Below the pieces are notes generated by a model. It saw only the letters and a list, made by a program, of their open reading frames with translations, was not told the origin of the DNA and searched no databases. From CAYFMS01 sp964491425 (GTDB lineage Bacteria; Patescibacteriota; Patescibacteriia; UBA9934), in NCBI GenBank assembly GCA_964491425.1, contig CAZBFR010000052.1:1-5224 (forward strand): 5,224 nucleotides of DNA. The letters run 5' to 3'. This document shows positions 1 through 5,219 of this stretch, in pieces (the first letter of the stretch is position 1; every line of letters begins with the position of its first letter). A program made the translations under genes and the position numbers.

Positions 1-980
1 GTTCGTCCTTCCATGAGCTGGAGGTAGTCGATAACGATAAGTCCTAGGTCATGTTCCGCTTTAAGTCGACGGCACTTTGTACGAATCGACATGATATTTG
101 CGGAGGCGGAGTCGTCGATATAGATCGGCGCTTCGGCAAGAGTAGAAATCGCTTGCCCAATTCGCGGGAAATCGTCGTCGCGCTCCGAAAGGCGTCCCGT
201 ACGAAGCTTCCACAAATCGATATTTCCTTCCGCACAAATCATACGGTCAACAAGCTGTTCCTTCGACATTTCGAGCGAAAAAAATCCAACCGGCTTTTTC
301 GTCTTAAGTGCAACGTTCCGAAGCATATCGAGCGAAAAACTCGTTTTTCCAACCGATGGTCGCGCGGCGAGAATGATCAAATCAGACTTTTGAAGACCTC
401 CAAGGAGATTGTCGAGTCCGTTAAATCCTGTCGGCACCCCACGGAGTTTTCCTTTTTCGCGATGTAGCTCGTCGATACGATCAAACGCCTCGGTCAAGAT
501 GCTGCGCATCGGAACAAAGCTCGTCTTAATAAAGTTTGTCGAAACGTTAAACAGCTTTTTCTCAGCGCTATCAATGACAATATCTAAATCTTCATTTTCA
601 TCGTGCGCAAGTTCCGCAATTTCGCCCGCCGCCGAAAGGAGCCGGCGAAGGGTTGCTTTCTTTTGGATAATGTTTGCGTAGTTGACGATGTGTGCCGAAG
701 TCGTAATCGTATTTGTCATCTCGACAAGCGCCGAGCGACCGCCAACGTCTTGAAGCTGACCCTTTTCGTCGAGTCGGTTTCCGAGCGTTAAGAGATCGAT
801 TGGTTCGTGGCGCTCGAAAAGATCGACGATTGCCTCAAAGATAAGACGATGTGAGTGCCGATAAAAATCTTCCGCGCGAACAACGTCGGCGATTTTTGTT
901 AGCGCTTCTTGATCAATCAAAATCGCAGCAAGGAGCGATTGCTCGGCTTCGAGGCTGTGGGGAGGAATTCGCTCTGCCAT
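1..980 (-). CDS. dnaB: Replicative DNA helicase DnaB, N-terminal 326 codons (3' end outside window)
   Basis: DnaB is the hexameric ATP-driven helicase that unwinds the chromosome at the replication fork and recruits primase. The minus-strand frame is open from an ATG at 980-978 to the left edge. Residues 1-105 form the N-terminal DnaB domain, beginning MAERIPPHSLEAEQSLLAAI, the classic opening. The RecA-like ATPase domain begins near residue 180. Walker A is ARPSVGKT at 206-213, with Lys212. The catalytic Glu is E237 in FFSLEMS. Walker B is LIVIDYLQLM at 314-323, with Asp318. DnaB proteins are usually about 440-470 residues, so roughly the last quarter, including the arginine finger, lies outside the window. 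No intein interrupts the Walker A or B motifs. The start codon has no Shine-Dalgarno sequence but follows a -10-like element by 8 nt. It is divergent from the permease gene. Identification is secure. Confidence 0.97.
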   Translation of the reverse strand, partial: MAERIPPHSLEAEQSLLAAILIDQEALTKIADVVRAEDFYRHSHRLIFEAIVDLFERHEPIDLLTLGNRLDEKGQLQDVGGRSALVEMTNTITTSAHIVNYANIIQKKATLRRLLSAAGEIAELAHDENEDLDIVIDSAEKKLFNVSTNFIKTSFVPMRSILTEAFDRIDELHREKGKLRGVPTGFNGLDNLLGGLQKSDLIILAARPSVGKTSFSLDMLRNVALKTKKPVGFFSLEMSKEQLVDRMICAEGNIDLWKLRTGRLSERDDDFPRIGQAISTLAEAPIYIDDSASANIMSIRTKCRRLKAEHDLGLIVIDYLQLMEGR

Positions 981-988
981 ATGCCCGT

Positions 989-1017
989 ATCTTAAACCCC
1001 TCTGAAACTATGCACAA
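989..1017 (-). promoter_or_regulatory. Putative dnaB promoter, nearly leaderless
   Basis: On the minus strand a -35-like TTGTGC (1017-1012) is followed after exactly 17 nt by a -10-like TAAGAT (994-989). The dnaB ATG begins 8 nt after the -10, so the predicted transcript would start within about 0-3 nt of the start codon. The -35 match is weak (3 of 6); the call rests on spacing and on the same geometry at three other genes here. Confidence 0.45.
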
Positions 1018-1036
1018 ACGGGATTGGGGGAGAACA

Positions 1037-1045
1037 TGTTAAAAT
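1037..1045 (+). promoter_or_regulatory. Putative permease promoter, extended -10
   Basis: TG-T-TAAAAT at 1037-1045 matches an extended -10 element (TGn before the hexamer). No recognisable -35 lies 17 nt upstream, which an extended -10 can tolerate. The permease ATG begins 9 nt after the hexamer, leaving almost no 5' UTR. A GGGG at 1049-1052 could serve as a weak ribosome site only if transcription starts further upstream. Confidence 0.5.
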
Positions 1046-1054
1046 AGTGGGGAT

Positions 1055-2179
1055 ATGAAAACATCTTCGTTTTTCACGGCGCATCAACTTCTTATCGGTG
1101 CGACGATTGGAGTTGGGGTATTTGGCTTACCCTACGTTTTTTCGGAGGCGGGAATCGTTGCCGGGCTAGTAAATCTCCTTATCGTCCTCGCGCTTAACTG
1201 CGCCCTCCTTCTCCTATTTGCGCAACTTATTATCCATACGAAGGGGACGCGTCGTCTCCCGGGCTATGCGTATAAGTATCTCGGCCCGATCGGAGGGGCC
1301 CTAGGGGCGATTTCGGTTGTTGGTTCCGGGTGGGGAGCAATGCTCGCGTATATCGTTGCCGGAGGATCATTTCTCGCCTCGCTTCTTCTTCCGATTCTTG
1401 GCGGGGAAGTCGTCTATTATCAACTTGCATTTTTTGCCGTTGGCGCCCTCGCGATTCTCGGAGGCCTTGGGTTCATTTCTCGAATCGAAGCGTTTCTCTC
1501 GACGATTCTCGTCGCTCTTATCCTTCTTCTAATCGCTGGCCTCGCGCCATCCGTCGAACTTCAATATCTCGCGACTCCGATTAATCCGACAATCTTCCTT
1601 CCGTTTGGCGTGCTTCTCTTTGCTTTTTGTTCGCTTCCAGTTCTTCCCGAGGTAGTTGAGTTACTCGGCCGCGATTCAAAGAAAACGACACGAGCTATTA
1701 TTTCGGCCAATGTCCTTGTCGCAGTCCTCTACGCGGGTTTCGCTATTGTTGTCGACGGGGTGACGGGCTACTTTCCGGCCGATCTAGCACTTTCGACGAT
1801 TTTCGCCTCTGTCTCTATGCCGATCGCGATTATCGGTTCGGCCGTTGGAGTGTTCGCGACACTCACAAGTTTTATTATTCTTGGAATGAATGTATTTGAA
1901 GTTGCAATGATTGATTATAGGCAACGCTACCTTCCAAGTTGGATCATTGCCGTTCTGCCGCCTCTCGTTTTCTTTTTCATCGGTGCGCGAAGTTTTATCG
2001 ATGTGATTCGCGTAACCGGAGCAATTTTTAGCGCTGGAATGTTTATCGTCGTTATCTTCGCCTACCTTCAAGCAAAAAAGCATGTCGCACTGACACGCCT
2101 TCTTACATTCCCAAATCTTCTTGTTTTTATACTTCTCTTTCTGCTTGTTGCGGGATCGATTACGACGCTTCTTTTTTAG
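1055..2179 (+). CDS. Amino acid permease, APC superfamily (AAAP/aromatic permease-like)
   Basis: This is a 374-residue integral membrane protein with about 11 hydrophobic helices, roughly at 11-32, 34-62, 82-112, 120-141, 145-166, 178-196, 214-238, 245-276, 294-311, 317-338 and 352-373. The first helix carries the broken-helix substrate motif of the APC fold, GATIGVGVFGLP (15-26). The sixth carries FAFCSLPVLPEVVELL (189-204), the phenylalanine/proline pattern typical of AAAP and tryptophan/tyrosine permease families. The likely role is proton- or sodium-coupled amino acid uptake across the cytoplasmic membrane; the substrate cannot be read from the sequence. The length is normal for bacterial members. 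The start ATG at 1055 is fixed by the helix 1 motif close behind it and by the -10 element just upstream. Its last 20 bp overlap the 3' end of folD on the opposite strand. A fit to the general APC fold is certain; the subfamily is less so. Confidence 0.88.
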   Translation: MKTSSFFTAHQLLIGATIGVGVFGLPYVFSEAGIVAGLVNLLIVLALNCALLLLFAQLIIHTKGTRRLPGYAYKYLGPIGGALGAISVVGSGWGAMLAYIVAGGSFLASLLLPILGGEVVYYQLAFFAVGALAILGGLGFISRIEAFLSTILVALILLLIAGLAPSVELQYLATPINPTIFLPFGVLLFAFCSLPVLPEVVELLGRDSKKTTRAIISANVLVAVLYAGFAIVVDGVTGYFPADLALSTIFASVSMPIAIIGSAVGVFATLTSFIILGMNVFEVAMIDYRQRYLPSWIIAVLPPLVFFFIGARSFIDVIRVTGAIFSAGMFIVVIFAYLQAKKHVALTRLLTFPNLLVFILLFLLVAGSITTLLF

Positions 2180-3017
2180 CGCGCGTTTTCGGTTGCATGT
2201 CGACCGCCCGTAAAACATTGTTCATCAAGTACGCGACGGTTAATGGCCCGACGCCTCCCGGTACCGGACTAATAAACGCAGCGTGATCGCGAACGTCGGC
2301 GTGTGCGTCTCCAACGACCGAGCCATCCGGCGTTTTATTCGCGCCAACGTCGATAACGATCGCTCCCGGCTTTACCATATCCTTCTCGAGGAACTGTTCG
2401 CGCCCAATCGCGATAACGATAATGTCCGCGCTTCGCGTTGTCGCGTCGAGGGCCTCGGCGTCCGGGTGCATGTAATGACCGCTTACTCCGACCTCTTCCA
2501 TAAGCTTCAAAATCGGTTCGGCAAAAATCGGGTTGTTGCTCATAATTACGGCATGCTTTCCCGCAACCGGTTGGTGCGTCGCTTCGATAAGCTTCATCAC
2601 CGCAAGCGCAACCGGTGGAACGAGCGACGGCTTGCCGTTTGCAAGTCGGTCGCGATTTTTTTGGTGGAACCCGTCGACATCCTTTTCGGGCTTAATCGCG
2701 TCGATAATTTTGTCTTCATTGTGCGAAGGGAGGGGAAGCTGAACAAGTATCCCGTGAATGTCGTTTCGCTTGTTAAGCTCGCGTACAGTCGTAAGGATCT
2801 CTTTCTCGCTCGCGTTCTCTTTAAACTCGTGAAGCTCAAAATAAATCCCGATTTGTTTTGCCGCGCGTTCCTTAAGCTTTACGTAAAGCTTGCTTGCGGG
2901 ATCGCCTCCGACAAGAATCGCCGCCATCCCCGGCGTCTTTTTCATTTTCGAAACCTTATCCGCGACTTTTTCCAAAATCGCATCCGCCAACTTTTTCCCA
3001 TGAATGGGTTCGCTCAT
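2160..3017 (-). CDS. folD: FolD-family methylenetetrahydrofolate dehydrogenase/cyclohydrolase with altered NADP site
   Basis: FolD oxidises 5,10-methylene-THF to methenyl-THF with NADP+ and hydrolyses it to 10-formyl-THF, in the cytosol. The protein has 285 residues, the usual length. The catalytic-domain residues are present: Tyr45 and Lys49 in YVKLK, Gln93 in GILVQLPLP (89-97), and Asp115 in KDVDGFH (112-118). The C-terminal signature PVPGGVGPLT (251-260) and GAIVIDVG (218-225) are also present. Two normally strong motifs are degraded. The expected PCTPxG reads PPVALA (134-139). The expected dinucleotide-binding G-[RA]-S-x-I-V-G-x-P reads SNNPIFAEP (160-168), losing both glycines and the serine. 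Folate chemistry therefore looks preserved, but NADP(H) binding may be changed. The gene is 20 bp downstream of the META-domain gene, has its own promoter-like element, and overlaps the permease tail to tail. Confidence 0.93.
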   Translation of the reverse strand: MSEPIHGKKLADAILEKVADKVSKMKKTPGMAAILVGGDPASKLYVKLKERAAKQIGIYFELHEFKENASEKEILTTVRELNKRNDIHGILVQLPLPSHNEDKIIDAIKPEKDVDGFHQKNRDRLANGKPSLVPPVALAVMKLIEATHQPVAGKHAVIMSNNPIFAEPILKLMEEVGVSGHYMHPDAEALDATTRSADIIVIAIGREQFLEKDMVKPGAIVIDVGANKTPDGSVVGDAHADVRDHAAFISPVPGGVGPLTVAYLMNNVLRAVDMQPKTRAKKEAS

Positions 3018-3026
3018 ATGGGCAAG

Positions 3027-3055
3027 ATAATAGCACCTTACCTCTCGCTCGTAAA
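3027..3055 (-). promoter_or_regulatory. Putative folD promoter, nearly leaderless
   Basis: The minus strand shows -35-like TTTACG (3055-3050), a 17-nt spacer and an extended -10 TGC-TATTAT (3035-3027, hexamer 3032-3027). The folD ATG at 3017 follows the hexamer by 9 nt and no Shine-Dalgarno sequence is visible. The element overlaps the last codons of the META-domain gene (stop at 3040-3038), so folD can probably be transcribed independently of it. Confidence 0.55.
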
Positions 3056-3772
3056 CCGCACCATGCTTCCGTCTCGCAGCGTAATAACGAGGTTGTCACC
3101 TTCGACGGAATACGTTTTTACCTCGGCGAGCATATTTAGAAACGGTTGTTCGTTGTAGTTCACGCATCCAATTTCTGTATGGCCAATATTTGAAATAAAA
3201 AGTTGGTGCACATACTCCGTTGTAATATAGGATCCGAACATGGAGTTGCATCCGGTTGATCCCGTGAATGTTAAATCATCTTTGAATGTGATGTTGGCAC
3301 GGTTATTTGTTGTCCAGTACCACGTACGGTTTAACGAATCGTCGTTCCCTATGCCGGAACTTTTACATAGTTCGAGCTCACCGACGGTATCCGAAGATAG
3401 ATTGATGTTAATAGAGGAGTAATCGTCTCCGTCGAAAGGCCGTTCGCTTGGAATTGCTCGATAGACACCGCCGTCTAAACTCATACATTCGGGGTTTGAA
3501 AACGGAAACGGTTTCTTTGTAAGCGTTGAGCCTGATTTTACACGAGAAGCAGTTGTGTAATAAAAGTTATCGTCTCCATAGAAGATTAGTTCAATCACTT
3601 GATCGTGATCGGTAGTATTTGTAAATTGAAATGTGTCGCTCGCATTTCTAAACCATAGGAATATAAGGCCACAAATTGCAGCCAAACAGAGCGCGATCGT
3701 TAGAATTCCAGAAAACCAGATAGCTGAACCGAGTAGTATATACTTTATCGTTGAGCGTGTTGATTCCTTCAT
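3038..3772 (-). CDS. Membrane-anchored META-domain (HslJ-like, DUF306) protein
   Basis: This 244-residue protein has one strong N-terminal membrane segment (about 11-41), preceded by the basic stretch MKESTRSTIK. The rest is probably outside the cytoplasm. No good lipobox is seen around Cys29 or Cys34. Residues about 45-145 are polar, beta-rich and not recognised. Residues about 150-244 match the META domain: W151, then FKDDLTFTGSTGCNS (163-177), then HTEIGC (198-203), then a final NLVITLRDG strand (227-235). The paired cysteines C175 and C203 are the family's usual ones. META domains occur in HslJ-type envelope proteins linked to stress or novobiocin resistance; the role here is unknown. An upstream ATG at 3886 is open in frame but would run through the tRNA gene. 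The ATG at 3772 is preferred because the membrane segment follows it at once and a promoter precedes it. The gene is clearly AT-richer than folD. Confidence 0.8.
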   Translation of the reverse strand: MKESTRSTIKYILLGSAIWFSGILTIALCLAAICGLIFLWFRNASDTFQFTNTTDHDQVIELIFYGDDNFYYTTASRVKSGSTLTKKPFPFSNPECMSLDGGVYRAIPSERPFDGDDYSSININLSSDTVGELELCKSSGIGNDDSLNRTWYWTTNNRANITFKDDLTFTGSTGCNSMFGSYITTEYVHQLFISNIGHTEIGCVNYNEQPFLNMLAEVKTYSVEGDNLVITLRDGSMVRFTSER

Positions 3773-3780
3773 ATCTACTA

Positions 3781-3809
3781 ACGTTAGCAGAAAAAAGGTA
3801 TTTTGTAAA
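3781..3809 (-). promoter_or_regulatory. Putative META-gene promoter, nearly leaderless
   Basis: The minus strand has -35-like TTTACA (3809-3804, 5 of 6 to TTGACA), a 17-nt spacer and an extended -10-like TGC-TAACGT (hexamer 3786-3781). The ATG at 3772 follows the hexamer by 8 nt. No ribosome-binding sequence is seen. The -35 abuts the 3' foot of the hairpin at 3809-3844. Confidence 0.5.
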
Positions 3810-3844
3810 CCAAAGTACCGCCTTTTACAGCGGTACCGGTTGGT
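3809..3844 (-). terminator. Hairpin downstream of the tRNA, probable terminator
   Basis: On the minus strand ACCAA (3844-3840) pairs with TTGGT (3813-3809), and GTACCGC (3836-3830) pairs with GCGGTAC (3821-3815). That gives 12 bp around the 8-nt loop TGTAAAAG, with a small CCG/T internal loop. It starts 12 nt after the tRNA CCA end. The downstream tail is only moderately T-rich (TTGGTTTAC), so termination is likely but not clear-cut. It could also act on the META gene, whose -35 begins at its foot. Confidence 0.45.
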
Positions 3845-3950
3845 CTTGGGAAATATTGGTGGACCCGACGGGAGTTGAACCCGCATCTACTCGGTGATAA
3901 TCGAATCGGGTTACCGTTACCCCACGAGCCCGTGTCGCACCTTCCCAAGA
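3844..3950 (-). repeat. 9-bp inverted repeat enclosing the tRNA gene (leader/trailer helix)
   Basis: The minus-strand leader TCTTGGGAA (3950-3942) is perfectly complementary to the trailer TTCCCAAGA (3852-3844). The tRNA lies between them with 10 nt on the 5' side and 4 nt on the 3' side. In a precursor transcript the two would form a helix closing off the tRNA. It may aid or restrain 5' and 3' processing, or mark the boundaries of an inserted cassette. Confidence 0.6.
3857..3931 (-). tRNA. tRNA (Glu- or Asp-like, isotype uncertain) with 8-nt anticodon loop
   Basis: This 75-nt cloverleaf has an encoded CCA. The acceptor GGGCTCG pairs with CGGGTCC (7 bp, two wobbles), with discriminator A. 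The D stem is GGGT/ACCC with loop AACGGTA, carrying A14, G18-G19 and A21. The anticodon stem is ATTCG/CGAGT (5 bp). The variable loop is AGAT. The T stem is GCGGG/CCCGT with loop TTCAACT. T8, G26, the A15-T48 pair and the G53-C61 pair are in place. The anticodon loop reads ATTATCAC, 8 nt instead of 7. Dropping the middle A gives the Glu-type loop with anticodon TTC. Treating the first A as extra gives an Asp-like loop with ATC. The isotype therefore cannot be fixed, and a pseudo-tRNA is possible. A 7-nt loop can be forced only with two mismatches in the anticodon stem. Perfect 9-bp complementary sequences flank the gene. No convincing promoter is seen; a TATTTT lies at 3959-3954. Confidence 0.75.
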
Positions 3951-3954
3951 TGTA

Positions 3955-3990
3955 AAATAAAAACCCCCTTTTTGGGGAGAGTTTTTATTT
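3955..3990 (-). terminator. Rho-independent terminator of the hydrolase operon, upstream of the tRNA
   Basis: The hairpin pairs AAATAAAAAC (3990-3981, minus strand) with GTTTTTATTT (3964-3955). An inner CCCC/GGGG (3977-3974 with 3968-3965) closes on a five-A loop, and a TCT bulge lies on the 5' arm. A GC core with A-rich and T-rich flanks gives a terminator in either direction. Its natural client is the minus-strand DUF1801/hydrolase operon, whose stop is at 4072-4070. It sits 24 nt before the tRNA 5' end and touches the hairpin at 3990-4023. Confidence 0.7.
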
Positions 3991-4023
3991 ATCACCGAGT
4001 AAGGCTTGTGGCCCGATTCGATA
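3989..4023 (+). repeat. Inverted, rearranged copy of the tRNA 5' half, able to form a hairpin
   Basis: Read on the plus strand, three blocks match the minus-strand tRNA. TTATCACCGAGTA (3989-4001) is identical to tRNA positions 3900-3888. GGCTTGTGG (4003-4011) matches 3930-3922 in 8 of 9. CCCGATTCGAT (4012-4022) is identical to 3910-3900. In the tRNA the order is acceptor block, 11 nt of D arm, 5' anticodon half, 3' anticodon half. Here the 3' anticodon half comes first and the D-arm piece is missing. The break falls inside the anticodon loop. The copy itself can fold: TAT/ATA, CGAGT/ATTCG and GGC/GCC around TTGTG. Confidence 0.75.
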
Positions 4024-4069
4024 CTGCTATTTCAGCATATTGCCAGATAAATGTCAACGAGTTATCCAC

Positions 4070-4812
4070 CTACTTTTGCGCGTCTAGCCATCGTTTTGTT
4101 GTCGTGAAAAGTCCTGACCGAACGGCAGGCGAATCGTCGAAGTAGTGCGTGGCATTTTTAATAACTTTGAAATTCTTCGGATTACCCGATTCCGTTGCGT
4201 ATGCTTTTCCGCCTTCAACAAGAATGCCGTTTCCAGCAACGATCGCAAAGAGGGGCGACTTCAGTGTCTTCGCCCGTCCATTCCAATCAAATGCGTCGAC
4301 TTGGTCGGCCATGGCTTTTGAGATAACAGGGCTCGCGCCCCAGTTATTCATCAGGTAAGCGTTTTCCCTTTTCAAGAAAGTGAATTTCGGCGTAAACCCA
4401 TTTTTTGTTTTAATTAATGAGATATCGTACGATCCGTCCCAAAAAATTGCGCCGTCAAATTTTTGCTCAACGGTAGAAAGGATGGAGGGCGCGCCGAAGC
4501 TGTGGCCCGCAAGAAAAATCTTTTTATGCGTTTTTTTGAAGTGACGTACAACGAGGTCAAGATCCTTGCCATGGATTGTGAGGTCACATTCCATGAGTTG
4601 TCTCGCCCCTTCTTCCCATGTGTAGAGGCTCACAATGAAAACGTCATACCCATTTTTGCTAAACCAAAGTCCCGCATCCTGGTAAAGGTGTTCGGTCACC
4701 GAGCAGGGAAGACCGTGCACGATAATGAGTAACGGACGGTTACCCTTACCGTAGAACGAGCCGTAGATCCGTTTTTACAGGGAGTTTTGATGGATAGGCG
4801 TTTGTAGTTCAT
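4070..4812 (-). CDS. Alpha/beta hydrolase, reading frame broken by a one-base deficit in an A run
   Basis: The natural start is the ATG at 4812-4810, which overlaps the upstream stop as ATGA. It reads MNYKRLSIKTPC, then leaves the frame at AAAAA (4776-4772). The rest of the protein lies in the -1 frame (AAA at 4774-4772 onward). Joined, it gives 247 residues, a normal hydrolase length. In joined numbering the oxyanion HG is at 33-34, the nucleophile elbow GHSFG at 103-107 (Ser105), the FWDGSYD strand end at 124-130, and the catalytic His at 223 in NATHYF. The usual Asp of the triad is not obvious: the matching strand ends AGNGILVEGG (193-202). The substrate is unknown. The -1 frame alone has only a GTG at 4720 (codon 32) as a start, which would lose the first strands. 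Likely causes are a recent mutation, a sequencing error in the homopolymer, or slippage. It is the second gene of an operon with the DUF1801 gene and ends before the terminator at 3990-3955. Confidence 0.8.
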
Positions 4813-5219
4813 ATGTGGAGGCCTGGGTTTTTCTCGGCGAGCCTGATCAGTTTTTTGACCACGGGAAGATTTAAGTCCTCGAGTTTTTTAAAACGGATAC
4901 AGCTTTTCCCGACGCTGACTTTGCCGAGCTCTTTCTTGTATTTTTCAGCGATGTACTCGCCGTCCTCGAGCGCACAGATGTAGAGACTGATGTAATTCTT
5001 CTGGCTCGCAAGCGCGATTACGGGCCACTTCACCAACTCCTTTTTGTAGTTCACGTAGTCGAAGCCTCCGTACCCAAGCATGTTATAGGAAAAGTTTGGT
5101 TTGAGCTTTGGCGCGGTTTTCTTAATAAGCGCATCAATCGCATCGATCATCTCCCGCCGTTCTTTCGGTAGGACCCTTTTATATTCCGCTATTGTTTTCG
5201 CGGAAGTGGGTTTAAACAT
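4809..5219 (-). CDS. DUF1801 (YdhG-like) domain protein
   Basis: This 136-residue small soluble protein has no signal peptide or membrane segment. The pattern fits the DUF1801 fold (PF08818, YdhG/frataxin-like). A helical N-terminus (8-36) leads to the core motif NFSYNMLGYGGFDY (42-55). Then come ALASQKNYISLYI (69-81), GKSCIRFKKLEDLNL (104-118) and a closing helix (119-131). The family's function is poorly defined; a role in small-ligand or metal binding is only suggested by its fold. The length is typical. The ATG at 5219 is five bases from the window edge and no in-frame stop precedes it, so a slightly longer N-terminus cannot be excluded. Its TGA (4811-4809) overlaps the ATG of the hydrolase gene, which implies translational coupling. 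Its promoter lies outside the window. Confidence 0.85.
   Translation of the reverse strand: MFKPTSAKTIAEYKRVLPKERREMIDAIDALIKKTAPKLKPNFSYNMLGYGGFDYVNYKKELVKWPVIALASQKNYISLYICALEDGEYIAEKYKKELGKVSVGKSCIRFKKLEDLNLPVVKKLIRLAEKNPGLHI

Noticed and set aside
51..467. 138-codon open frame opposite dnaB
   Set aside because: Shadow of the dnaB frame, which carries the full helicase motifs.
1032..1044. Palindrome AACATGTT before the permease, recurring at 5215-5222
   Set aside because: The second copy is simply the start codon context of the DUF1801 gene (MFK codons). It does not fit the SOS-type GAAC-N4-GTTC box and is too short to call an operator.
30..2420. Repeated CGATAACGAT at about 32, 2351 and 2411
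   Set aside because: Each copy is the complement of codons for hydrophobic strands such as IVID or IVIAI in DnaB and FolD, so protein sequence and codon choice explain it.
2283..3158. 291-codon open frame opposite folD
   Set aside because: An arginine- and valine-rich shadow of folD on the other strand with no recognisable domain; folD motifs decide the strand.
3773..3886. N-terminal extension of the META protein to an ATG at 3886
   Set aside because: It would translate through the 3' half of the tRNA gene and both hairpins; the ATG at 3772 has a promoter and is followed directly by the membrane segment.
3857..3931. Reading the region as tmRNA or a group I intron-containing tRNA
   Set aside because: The cloverleaf is contiguous at 75 nt with no insertion beyond one loop base, and no tag reading frame or intron core is seen.
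4062..4070. TTATCCACC, one base from the DnaA box TTATCCACA
   Set aside because: A single imperfect box with no cluster or AT-rich unwinding region; not evidence for an origin.
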